Assembly (NCBI RefSeq): GCF_047807365.1
Contig: NZ_JBLOUI010000017.1
Coordinates: 1-44,828 of the forward strand
Direction of reading: 5' to 3'
DNA length: 44,828 nt
Source: Peptacetobacter sp900539645
GTDB taxonomy: Bacteria; Bacillota; Clostridia; Peptostreptococcales; Peptostreptococcaceae
In this document: positions 26,808-34,262 of the stretch, one piece after another
How the letters are laid out: each line of letters begins with the position of its first letter
Position numbering within the stretch: the first letter of the stretch is position 1
The notes under the pieces: generated by a model
The model's database searches: none
The model's input: only the letters and a program-made list of their open reading frames with translations
Told to the model about the DNA's origin: nothing
Program-made: the position numbers and the translations under genes

Positions 26808-26947
26808 TGAATAAGGGGAAAATACTTAGAAAGGTTATTTTCGTAGCAGCAGTTCTTTTGATAATAGTTGGAGCTTCAAATGGCGGAATTAGAGATGTTA
26901 TGAACAAGGCTAATAGGATTTGCTACGAATGTATAGGAATAGGATAG
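26807..26947 (+). CDS. 46-aa CXXC membrane peptide (CD1871A-like)
   Basis: A short gene: ATG 26807 overlaps the TlpA stop codon (TAATG) and the TAG at 26945-26947 abuts the next ATG. The product has a basic N-terminus (MNKGKILRKV), one hydrophobic helix at about residues 11-25 and a C-terminal CYEC motif (Cys39, Cys42). This matches the CD1871A family of CXXC-motif proteins, which lie next to TlpA and 4Fe-4S membrane proteins in clostridia. It is likely a membrane-tethered redox peptide. Tight coupling on both sides argues strongly that it is translated. Confidence 0.85.
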   Translation: MNKGKILRKVIFVAAVLLIIVGASNGGIRDVMNKANRICYECIGIG

Positions 26948-27763
26948 ATGTTTGAATGGATAAAAGATAGAAAGAGAAGATTAATCCAGGTAATTTCTGC
27001 GGTATTATACAACTGCAATATAGGTGGATTTGCTGAGGGTAAAATCTATCAAGGAGCAAGCAAGGGAATGTGTGTACCTGGGCTTAACTGCTACTCATGT
27101 CCTGGAGCTATAGGATCTTGCCCACTTGGAAGTGTGCAGTCTGCACTAGTATCTGCCAAGTATAAATTTCCATACTATATAATAGGAATACTTTTACTCT
27201 TTGGAATACTTCTAGGTAGGGTGATTTGTGGATTTTTATGTCCTTTTGGGCTAATTCAGGAATTACTTTACAAAATACCTACTAAAAAGGTAAAAAAAGG
27301 AAAATGGAGCGAAAAATTATCTCTATTAAAGTATGTAATACTAGTTGTATTTGTCGTAATAATACCTCTAACTATGTCAGTGCCTGGGTTCTGTAAATAT
27401 ATTTGCCCAGCTGGAACACTAGAAGCAGGTGTACCTTTAGTGTCTAGTAATCAGCGGTTACAGTCGCTTACAGGATTCTTATTTAACTGGAAAATAGGGA
27501 TTATGATAACAATTCTTGTTATGACAGTGTTTGTATTTAGAGGATTTTGTAGATTTCTATGCCCACTTGGAGCATTCTATGGGTTATTTAACAAGATTTC
27601 TGTGTTTGGATTTGTAATAGATGAGAATAAATGTACGGGATGTAACGCATGTACAATAACTTGTAAACTTGATGTAAAAAAAGTTGGAGACATGGAATGC
27701 GTACAATGTGGGGAATGTATATCTCACTGCAAAGAAAATGCGATAAAATTTAAAAGAAAATAA
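26948..27763 (+). CDS. NapH-like 4Fe-4S membrane protein
   Basis: A 271-aa integral membrane protein with about four or five helices. It has cysteine motifs of the NapH/MauN group (CGFLCPFGLIQ, CKYICPAGTLEAG, CRFLCPLGAF) and a C-terminal ferredoxin-like domain with CTGCNACTITC and CVQCGECISHC, enough for two 4Fe-4S clusters. An N-terminal cysteine cluster (CVPGLNCYSCPG) is also present. It probably moves electrons through the membrane, perhaps to the CXXC peptide and TlpA; that coupling is inference from the operon. The ATG follows the previous stop directly. Its 3' end forms the outer part of foldback element A. Confidence 0.9.
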   Translation: MFEWIKDRKRRLIQVISAVLYNCNIGGFAEGKIYQGASKGMCVPGLNCYSCPGAIGSCPLGSVQSALVSAKYKFPYYIIGILLLFGILLGRVICGFLCPFGLIQELLYKIPTKKVKKGKWSEKLSLLKYVILVVFVVIIPLTMSVPGFCKYICPAGTLEAGVPLVSSNQRLQSLTGFLFNWKIGIMITILVMTVFVFRGFCRFLCPLGAFYGLFNKISVFGFVIDENKCTGCNACTITCKLDVKKVGDMECVQCGECISHCKENAIKFKRK

Positions 27764-27985
27764 TAATTGGGGTTGCTGCTGTATAGTGGCAACCTCTTTT
27801 TTATTGGGTCATATCATTCTACTCCAGGCTTCGACGTGCGTGTAGGTTAATTATTTTGTTGTAATTAAAACCCGCGTCTGCAGATTGTCGGACGAATTGA
27901 TATGACACCACTAAAAATTTCGGTTGCCATTATAACAGCAGCAACCCCATAAAATTATTAAATTTCTTTTAAAATTTTATTCGCT
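27738..27985. repeat. Foldback element A (long imperfect palindrome with conserved core)
   Basis: The left arm (about 27738-27818) begins in the 3' end of the 4Fe-4S gene and includes its terminator. The right arm (about 27898-27985) is a diverged inverted copy, including a mirror-image GGTTGC/GCAACC hairpin (27922-27946). Inner arms GTCATATCA (27808-27816) and TGATATGAC (27898-27906) match exactly. The core is TCCAGGCTTCGACG (27823-27836) and CGTCTGCAGATTGTC (27875-27889), enclosing a GGTT/AACC hairpin. The core is shared with elements B, C and D; the arms are not. Confidence 0.8.
27771..27803 (+). terminator. Terminator of the TlpA-CXXC-4Fe4S unit (in element A left arm)
   Basis: GGTTGC (27771-27776) pairs with GCAACC (27789-27794), then TCTTTTTT. 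Confidence 0.8.
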
Positions 27986-28148
27986 GGAAATACGTAAGTA
28001 AGGCAGTAAAAAGAGTAGAAGTTTTAAGGATTGGCTATCGTTTAATAATATGCAATATATTTATATTTTTAAATAACAAAAAAAGCCCTCGTCTGAGGGC
28101 TTTTCTACTATGTATTTCCGTATTATTTAAATTCTAACGGTATAATAA
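27986..28148. other. Spacer between foldback elements A and B
   Basis: No gene. It holds a bidirectional terminator (28081-28104) flanked by an inverted pair: GGAAATACGTA (from 27987) plus GTAGAAG (28015-28021), against CTTTTCTACTATGTATTTCC (28100-28119). Confidence 0.5.
28081..28104. terminator. Bidirectional terminator between convergent units
   Basis: AAAAGCCCTC-GTCT-GAGGGCTTTT, a symmetrical hairpin with A-run and T-run. It can stop transcription from ychF (minus) and any leftover plus-strand transcription. Confidence 0.9.
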
Positions 28149-28350
28149 GTTTTCTCAACTTTATTTTAGCAAGTGCTATGTTTTGAGGACTATAACAAAT
28201 TAAATCGCAGTGACTATCTGCAGACGCTTTCGTCATTGCTTCGAACGGAGTTCGAGCTAGACGAAGAAAGCGTCGAAGCCAGGAACGCGATTAATTGTTA
28301 TTGGACTCAAAACTACTTGATAAAATAAATTGACGAAAACTTCATATTAT
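28149..28350. repeat. Foldback element B (long imperfect palindrome with conserved core)
   Basis: Arms run from GTTTTC (28149) to GAAAAC (28340) and continue outward: 28120-28148 is an inverted, diverged copy of 28341-28370, which contains the ychF 3' end. Inner arms are GTTTTGAG...ATCGC (about 28180-28208) and GCGATT...CTCAAAAC (about 28287-28312). The core on the plus strand is GACTATCTGCAGACG (28212-28226) and CGTCGAAGCCAGGA (28271-28284), with a GACGCTTTC/GAAAGCGTC stem and a small TCGAAC/GTTCGA hairpin inside. Read from ychF it has the same order and orientation as elements A and C. Confidence 0.8.
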
Positions 28351-29444
28351 ACGTTAAATTTGAATAATATTACATCTCCATCTTTAACTACGTATTCTTT
28401 TCCTTCTAGTCTTACAGCACCTTTTTCTTTAGCTGCAGTCATGTTTCCATACTGTATTAAGTCTTCGTAAGCTATTGTTTCAGCTTTTATGAATCCTCTT
28501 TCTATATCAGAGTGGATTTTTCCACCAGCCTGAGGAGCTTTTGTTCCATTTTTTATAGTCCAAGCTCTAACTTCCATTTCACCAGCAGTTAGGAATGATA
28601 TTAATCCTAATAAGTGGTAAGAAGCTCTTATAAGCTTGTCAAGACCTGACTGTTCTAATCCTAATGTTTCAAGGAATTCTTTCTTTTCTTCATCAGTTTC
28701 AAGTTCAGATATTTCTGCTTCTATCTGAGCACATACAACAACTGTGTCAGAACCTTCTGTTTCAGCGAATTCTCTAACTTTTGCAACCATTGCATTGTTA
28801 GTACCGTCATCTGCTAAATCATCTTCACAAACATTAGCTACATATATAACTGGTTTAGAAGTAAGTAAGTTTAATGATTTAACGAAAGCTGCAGTATCTT
28901 CGTCAAATTCCATAGTTCTTATACATTTATTGTCTTCTAAAGTAGCCATTAAGCTGTTTAATATATCAACTTCTCCCTGAAGAGTTTTATCAGCTTTTAA
29001 AGCTTTAGTAGTTTTAACTAATCTTCTTTCAAGAACTTCTATATCAGAGAATATTAACTCTAAGTTTATAGTTTCTATATCTCTTAATGGATCTACAGAA
29101 CCATCAACGTGAACAACGTTAGGGTCTTCAAAGCATCTAACAACGTGAACTATAGCGTCAACTTCTCTTATGTTAGATAAGAATTTGTTTCCTAGACCTT
29201 CACCTTTTGAAGCTCCTTTAACTAGTCCAGCTATGTCACAGAATTCTATAGCAGTCTGAACTATTTTTTTAGAGTTGTAAAGCTCTTTTAATTTGTCTAA
29301 TCTTGGATCTGGTACAGATACAACACCTATATTAGGGTCTATTGTACAGAATGGGTAGTTTGCTGACTCAGCTCCAGCCTGAGTTATAGCATTAAATAGT
29401 GTACTTTTACCAACGTTTGGTAAACCAACTATACCTAATTTCAT
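28347..29444 (-). CDS. ychF: Redox-responsive ATPase YchF (OLA1/Obg family)
   Basis: A ribosome-associated Obg-family P-loop protein that prefers ATP over GTP and takes part in translation and stress responses. The 365-aa length is standard. The N-terminal G1 motif GLPNVGKS (residues 7-14) is followed by DIAGLVKGASKGEGLGN (G3 region), a helical coiled-coil insertion, and a C-terminal TGS domain (from about 280, ending VILFKFNV). GAGAGGA lies upstream of the ATG on the minus strand. It is monocistronic. The last codons and stop form the outer right arm of foldback element B. Confidence 0.96.
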   Translation of the reverse strand: MKLGIVGLPNVGKSTLFNAITQAGAESANYPFCTIDPNIGVVSVPDPRLDKLKELYNSKKIVQTAIEFCDIAGLVKGASKGEGLGNKFLSNIREVDAIVHVVRCFEDPNVVHVDGSVDPLRDIETINLELIFSDIEVLERRLVKTTKALKADKTLQGEVDILNSLMATLEDNKCIRTMEFDEDTAAFVKSLNLLTSKPVIYVANVCEDDLADDGTNNAMVAKVREFAETEGSDTVVVCAQIEAEISELETDEEKKEFLETLGLEQSGLDKLIRASYHLLGLISFLTAGEMEVRAWTIKNGTKAPQAGGKIHSDIERGFIKAETIAYEDLIQYGNMTAAKEKGAVRLEGKEYVVKDGDVILFKFNV

Positions 29445-29520
29445 AATTTAATCGTCCTCTCTTTATTTTATTTTTAGCCAAATGTAAACTTCACTTGATA
29501 CATTCAGCGTTATTTATCTA

Positions 29521-29559
29521 TTGACACATAGATTAATTATACAACAGAATAAGTGTCAA
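29521..29559. promoter_or_regulatory. TTGACAC...GTGTCAA inverted repeat between divergent ychF and yfmF
   Basis: TTGACAC (29521-29527) and GTGTCAA (29553-29559) face each other over 25 bp. Each half resembles a -35 box, one per strand, but no -10 is well spaced. It may be a shared operator or divergent promoters; weak evidence. Confidence 0.35.
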
Positions 29560-29662
29560 TGTAAAATATATTTTGTGTAAAGCAAAATATTTTATTATAT
29601 ATATTTCCAATTAAAAAGGTTATAATATTATAATAGGAAATTTTTGAAAGAGGAGGAAGAAA

Positions 29663-30931
29663 ATGGAATCTATAATAAAAAAAGAATTAGCCGATGGAAT
29701 GGGGCTTACTCTTATAAAAACTGAAAAATTCAAATCAAATCTGATTAGCATAAATATACAGAGAATGTTAGATAAAAACGAGGCTGCAAAAAACTCACTA
29801 CTACCTCAGGTGCTTGCGAGTGGTTGCAAAAAATATCCTTCAATGAAGGAATTATCTGATAGACTTGACGACCTTTATGGTGCTGCTTTAGCTGCAGATA
29901 CTTCAAAAAGAGGAGAAAGACAGCTAATATCTTTTAAAGTATTAAATACTAATGATAAGTATATAGATGAAAAAATATTTGGAGATATAATCGAGCTTTT
30001 AAATGATTTAATAACAAAACCTCTTGTGATAGACGGTGGATTCAAAAAAGAATACGTTGAAATAGAAAAAGAAAACTTAAAGAATAAAGTTTTATCTATT
30101 ATAAATGATAAAAGAGCTTATGCACACAAGAGATGTATAGAAATAATGTGCGAAGGAGAAAAATTCAGCATACCGTCAGCTGGTACAATAGAAGATATAG
30201 ATGCTATAACACCAGAAAATTTATACGAACATTATAAAAAAATAATAAAAAATTCTAGAATAGATATAATAGTAGAAGGAGATTTCGACTGTGAAGAAAT
30301 CGAAAATACTATAAAGAGCCATTTTTCAATAGAAAGAGGAGATATTCAGCCTGTAGTTAGAGAAGAGTTTACTAAAGAAGTAAAAGAAGTTAAAAGAGTG
30401 GACGAAGCTATGGACATAACACAGGGTAAACTTGTTATGGGATTCAGAGCAAATACAGACTACAAAGATGCTAAAAAATACTATGCATTAGTTACTGGAG
30501 TTGGTGTTTTAGGTGGAGGACCTCACTCAAAACTATTCAATAATGTTAGAGAAAAAGAAAGTCTTTGCTACTACATATTCGCAAATGTAGATAAATACAA
30601 ATCTATAATGATGATTTCTTCAGGAATAGAAGTGCAGAACAGAGAAAAAACAGAAAGACTTATAATGGAAAACCTTGATGCTGTAAGAAATGGGGAAATA
30701 ACAGAATTAGAATTAGTTAATACTAAAAAATCTCTAATAAACGGACTTAGATCTTCTTGTGATGGACTAGGTGGAATGTCAGAATTCGTATTTTCACAGG
30801 AACTAGGGCGGACAGATTACACAGTAGAAGAGATAATAGATTATGTTGAAAATATAACTGTTGAAGATATAGTTGAGGCTATGAAGGATATACAGGAAGA
30901 TACAGTATACTTCCTTACAAATGAAAAATAA
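29663..30931 (+). CDS. yfmF: M16-family peptidase-like protein YfmF
   Basis: A 422-aa insulinase-type (M16) protein, first of the YfmF-YfmH pair linked in Bacillus to EF-P 5-aminopentanol modification and found next to envelope genes. It has the two-domain M16 layout but lacks a recognisable HxxEH zinc motif, as expected for the non-catalytic partner. The C-terminal half contains the conserved GPHSKLFNNVREKESLCYYI substrate-clamp region. GAGGAGGA lies upstream of the ATG. The YfmH gene starts 10 bp after its stop, so the two are co-transcribed and likely form a heterodimer. Confidence 0.9.
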   Translation: MESIIKKELADGMGLTLIKTEKFKSNLISINIQRMLDKNEAAKNSLLPQVLASGCKKYPSMKELSDRLDDLYGAALAADTSKRGERQLISFKVLNTNDKYIDEKIFGDIIELLNDLITKPLVIDGGFKKEYVEIEKENLKNKVLSIINDKRAYAHKRCIEIMCEGEKFSIPSAGTIEDIDAITPENLYEHYKKIIKNSRIDIIVEGDFDCEEIENTIKSHFSIERGDIQPVVREEFTKEVKEVKRVDEAMDITQGKLVMGFRANTDYKDAKKYYALVTGVGVLGGGPHSKLFNNVREKESLCYYIFANVDKYKSIMMISSGIEVQNREKTERLIMENLDAVRNGEITELELVNTKKSLINGLRSSCDGLGGMSEFVFSQELGRTDYTVEEIIDYVENITVEDIVEAMKDIQEDTVYFLTNEK

Positions 30932-30941
30932 GGAGGATATT

Positions 30942-32243
30942 ATGGAAAAGATAGTAAACGATATAATAAAAGAAGAATTATACTTTGAAACATTAGAAAA
31001 TGGATTAAGAGTTTATTTTATGCCTAAGAGAGGTTTTGTAAAAAAATACGCTGTACTAGCTACAGACTTTGGATCAAATGACTTAGAATTTGTACCAAAG
31101 GGTGAGAGTGAAAAAATAAGAGTACACGAAGGTATAGCCCATTTCTTAGAACATAAGATGTTTGAGCAGCCAGATGGTGGAAACGCATTTGATTTATTCT
31201 CTAAATACGGAGCTAGTGCAAATGCATTTACAAACTTCAATATGACAGCTTATTTATTCTCAGCTACAGAAAACTTCAATGAGTGTTTAACACATTTAAT
31301 AGATTATGTTCAGACACCATACTACACAGAAGAAAATGTTGAGAAAGAAAAGGGAATAATTGCTCAGGAAATAAAAATGTACGACGATGACCCAAGTTGG
31401 CAGGTATATTTTAACGCATTAAAGGCAATGTACCAGAAACACAATGTTAGAATAGACATAGCTGGAGATGTTGATAGCATATACAAAATAACTCCAGACG
31501 AGCTTTATAAATGCTACAACACATTCTACAATCCATCAAATATGATACTATTTGTAATTGGGGATTTAGACGAAAATGAAGTTATGGATGTAATCAAAAA
31601 AGCAAACCACTCTGATATAGAAAAAATAGAAGGAAAAATTCAGAGATTCCCAAATGCTGAGCCAAAAGAAATAGCTCAGAAAGAGATAGTTGAAAAATAT
31701 CAGGTATCAATGCCTATGTTCAACATAGCGTATAAAGACGAGGACGTTAATTTAAGAGGAAAAGAACTTCTTAAAAAGGAAGTAGTCAGCGATATTCTTT
31801 GTGATATGATATTTAAAACAGGTAGTGAATTAAATGAGGATATGTACATGAAGGGAATGGTAAACGATAGCTTCTACGGTGGATTCTATTCAGAAGTTGA
31901 GTATGCGTTTACATTGATTTCAGGAGAAGGTAAAGATCCTCACAAGGTAAAAGATACTATAACTGAATATCTAGAAAGATATAAGAAAGAAGGACTTTCA
32001 AGAGAAGGATTTGAAAGAGCTAAAAAGAAAAAAATAGGAGAATTCTTAAAATACATGGATTCTATGGAATTTATAGCTAATAACTTTATATCTTACGCAT
32101 TTAAAGATGTAAATATATTAGACTATTTAGAAGTATTAAAAGAGGTAGAATTTGAAGATGTTGAAAACAGACTTAGAACTCACTTCAAAGAGGAAAACTG
32201 TGTAATATCAATAGTTGAGCCTATAGAAACAGAAGAAAATTAA
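30942..32243 (+). CDS. yfmH: M16-family zinc peptidase YfmH
   Basis: The catalytic partner of YfmF. 433 aa counted from ATG 30942, chosen because AAGGAGG lies 5 nt upstream; an upstream in-frame start lies within the end of yfmF. The inverted zinc motif HFLEH sits in IAHFLEHKMFEQPDGGNAF near residues 65-69, with the downstream glutamate region EKEKGIIAQEIKMYDDDP. The C-terminal half ends in an acidic tail. The lgt gene starts 37 bp later, the same order as in many Firmicutes. Confidence 0.92.
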   Translation: MEKIVNDIIKEELYFETLENGLRVYFMPKRGFVKKYAVLATDFGSNDLEFVPKGESEKIRVHEGIAHFLEHKMFEQPDGGNAFDLFSKYGASANAFTNFNMTAYLFSATENFNECLTHLIDYVQTPYYTEENVEKEKGIIAQEIKMYDDDPSWQVYFNALKAMYQKHNVRIDIAGDVDSIYKITPDELYKCYNTFYNPSNMILFVIGDLDENEVMDVIKKANHSDIEKIEGKIQRFPNAEPKEIAQKEIVEKYQVSMPMFNIAYKDEDVNLRGKELLKKEVVSDILCDMIFKTGSELNEDMYMKGMVNDSFYGGFYSEVEYAFTLISGEGKDPHKVKDTITEYLERYKKEGLSREGFERAKKKKIGEFLKYMDSMEFIANNFISYAFKDVNILDYLEVLKEVEFEDVENRLRTHFKEENCVISIVEPIETEEN

Positions 32244-32280
32244 TATTTAAAAAAAGAAGAAAATTAAGCAGGGGGAAAAG

Positions 32281-33027
32281 ATGGATAGAGTAGCATTTAC
32301 TATTTTTGGAATAGATGTGATGTGGTACGGGGTACTTATTGCAACTGGGATGCTTATAGGTATTGCACTAGCTGTAAGAGAAGCTAAGAGAGTTGGAATA
32401 TCTGAAGACGACGTTTTAAACATAGCAATTATAGCTATTCCAGTGGCGATAATATGTGCTAGATTGTACTATGTAATATTTAGTTGGGATTATTATTCAC
32501 AAAATCCAGGTGAGATTTTTAATATAAGAGGTGGAGGACTTGCGATCCACGGAGGTCTTATAGGAGGAATTCTTACAGGATTTATATATGCAAAGGTAAA
32601 GAAATTAGACTTCTTCAAAACAGCAGATGCAGTTATGGTTGGTATGCCACTTGCTCAGGCTATAGGAAGATGGGGAAACTTTATAAATGGTGAAGCTCAT
32701 GGAGGACCAACATCACTTCCTTGGGGAATTATGGTAGATGGAGTTAAAGTTCATCCAACATTTTTATACGAGTCAATTTGGGACTTTGGAATATTCTTAT
32801 TCATAATGTTCTATATGAGAAAGAAAAAGACTTATGAAGGTGAGGTTATTGTTTCTTACATAACCTTATACTCAATAGGTAGATTTTTCATAGAAGGACT
32901 CAGAACAGATAGCTTAATGTTTGGACCTATAAGAATGGCTCAGTTTATAAGTTTAGTTGGTGTTGTAGGTGGATTAGTACTTCACTTCTATTTAAAGAAC
33001 AGAGCTAAGAAAAATAATGCAGCTTAA
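32281..33027 (+). CDS. lgt: Prolipoprotein diacylglyceryl transferase Lgt
   Basis: Membrane enzyme that transfers diacylglycerol from phosphatidylglycerol to the lipobox cysteine, the first step of lipoprotein maturation. It serves the lipoproteins encoded elsewhere in this window. 248 aa with about seven hydrophobic helices. The Lgt signature is GRWGNFINGEAHGGPT (residues about 125-140), plus the conserved GGLAIHGGLIGG loop and the Tyr/Arg region SIGRFFIEGLRTD. GGGGGAA precedes the ATG. It lies between yfmH and rsmH in one apparent transcription unit. Confidence 0.96.
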   Translation: MDRVAFTIFGIDVMWYGVLIATGMLIGIALAVREAKRVGISEDDVLNIAIIAIPVAIICARLYYVIFSWDYYSQNPGEIFNIRGGGLAIHGGLIGGILTGFIYAKVKKLDFFKTADAVMVGMPLAQAIGRWGNFINGEAHGGPTSLPWGIMVDGVKVHPTFLYESIWDFGIFLFIMFYMRKKKTYEGEVIVSYITLYSIGRFFIEGLRTDSLMFGPIRMAQFISLVGVVGGLVLHFYLKNRAKKNNAA

Positions 33028-33084
33028 ATTAATATCAAGATAATATATAATAGTAGAAAAAATAACATAAAAAAGGAGAAAACA

Positions 33085-34020
33085 ATGGAATTTAATCATG
33101 TATCGGTACTTCTTAATGAGTGCATAGATAATCTGAATATAAAGCCAGATGGTGTATATGTCGATTGTACTATGGGTGGTGCTGGACATTCTAAAGAAAT
33201 AGTCAAAAGACTTTCTAGTGACGGGCTATTTATTGGATTTGACCAGGATAAAAACGCCATAGCGACTGCAAAAGAAAGATTAGCAGAATACAGCGGCAGA
33301 GTAAAATTTGTACACAGCAATTTTGAAAATATAAAAGAAGAGCTTGAAAAAATAGGCGTACATAAAATAGATGGTGTGCTTGCAGATTTAGGTGTTTCTT
33401 CTCATCAGCTAGACGAGGCTGATAGAGGTTTCTCTTATATGCAGGATGCACCACTTGATATGAGAATGGACGTTAGAAAAGATTTTTCTGCGTATAATGT
33501 TGTAAATGAGTACACAGAAGAAGAGTTAGCAAAGATAATAAAAGACTACGGTGAAGATAACTGGGCTAAAAGAATTGCTAAGTTTATCGTTGAAGGAAGA
33601 GCAGAAAAACCAATAGAAACTACAGGAGAACTAGTTGATATAATCAAAAAAGCTATACCTAAAAAGGCGAGAATAGATGGACCACATCCAGCTAAGAGAA
33701 CGTTCCAGGCGATAAGAATAGAGGTAAACAATGAGCTTGGAGTAATAACAAAAATGATAGATGACGCTTGTTCAATAATGAATCCAGGCGGAAGAATTTG
33801 TATAATAACATTCCATTCTTTAGAAGATAGAATAGTTAAAAATGAATTTAAATATCTTTCATTAGATTGTATTTGCCCACCAGAGATGCCTTTCTGCCAG
33901 TGCGATAAAGTTTCTGAGGTTAAAGTTATAACAAGAAAGCCTATCCTTCCAAGTGCAGAAGAGATAGAAATGAACCCAAGATCGAGAAGTGCTAAGCTTA
34001 GAGTTGCTGAAAAGAAGTAA
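33085..34020 (+). CDS. rsmH: 16S rRNA (cytosine-1402-N4) methyltransferase RsmH (MraW)
   Basis: Methylates N4 of C1402 in the ribosomal P site using S-adenosylmethionine. 311 aa, standard length. The Rossmann-type motif DCTMGGAGHSKEI lies at about residues 28-40, followed by FDQDKNAI, GVLADLGVSSHQLDE and the C-terminal NPRSRSAKLRVAEK. AAGGAGA lies upstream of the ATG. In most bacteria mraZ precedes it and ftsL and a division PBP follow; here all three are absent and a 242-bp structured leader leads to murF. Confidence 0.96.
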   Translation: MEFNHVSVLLNECIDNLNIKPDGVYVDCTMGGAGHSKEIVKRLSSDGLFIGFDQDKNAIATAKERLAEYSGRVKFVHSNFENIKEELEKIGVHKIDGVLADLGVSSHQLDEADRGFSYMQDAPLDMRMDVRKDFSAYNVVNEYTEEELAKIIKDYGEDNWAKRIAKFIVEGRAEKPIETTGELVDIIKKAIPKKARIDGPHPAKRTFQAIRIEVNNELGVITKMIDDACSIMNPGGRICIITFHSLEDRIVKNEFKYLSLDCICPPEMPFCQCDKVSEVKVITRKPILPSAEEIEMNPRSRSAKLRVAEKK

Positions 34021-34098
34021 TTTTTGTCAAAAGTATTAAATCAAATGTGAATATCATATGAATATGTAACAGTTTGATTACATCTGACTATAAATCAC

Positions 34099-34127
34099 TT
34101 CAAAAAATTTTGATTTTGGTATATAAT
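34099..34127 (+). promoter_or_regulatory. Promoter for murF-mraY-murD
   Basis: TTCAAA (34099-34104), 17 bp, TATAAT (34122-34127). Transcripts would start near 34134 and carry a 130-nt leader with two hairpins. Confidence 0.6.
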
Positions 34128-34149
34128 TATAAATGCTAAAATTTATCAG

Positions 34150-34182
34150 GGCAATGTGTGGACATCTATACATTGCCTTTAT
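34150..34182 (+). terminator. Terminator or attenuator in the murF leader
   Basis: GGCAATGT (34150-34157) pairs with ACATTGCC (34170-34177), then TTTATT. It lies downstream of the promoter at 34099-34127, so it could attenuate murF as well as end the rsmH transcript. A second hairpin, GAGCA/TGCTC with an A/T stem (34204-34224), follows before the ribosome site. Confidence 0.6.
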
Positions 34183-34262
34183 TGATAGAAAAAATATTAA
34201 CTAGAGCACAAAATTTTTTTGCTCAAAACCGATTTGTTGTCGGAAGGTTAGGAGGAAGTAAA

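Noticed and set aside
27738..28350. Integron attC site, IS200/IS605 end, or small self-cleaving ribozyme as an explanation of the foldback elements
   Set aside because: No RYYYAAC/GTTRRRY pairs at the arm ends, no transposase or TnpB nearby, and no recognisable hammerhead, twister, hatchet or pistol core; the host-derived arms also do not fit.
34158..34262. N-terminal extension of MurF from 34158
   Set aside because: It runs through the leader hairpins and the ribosome site; MurF homology begins at 34263.
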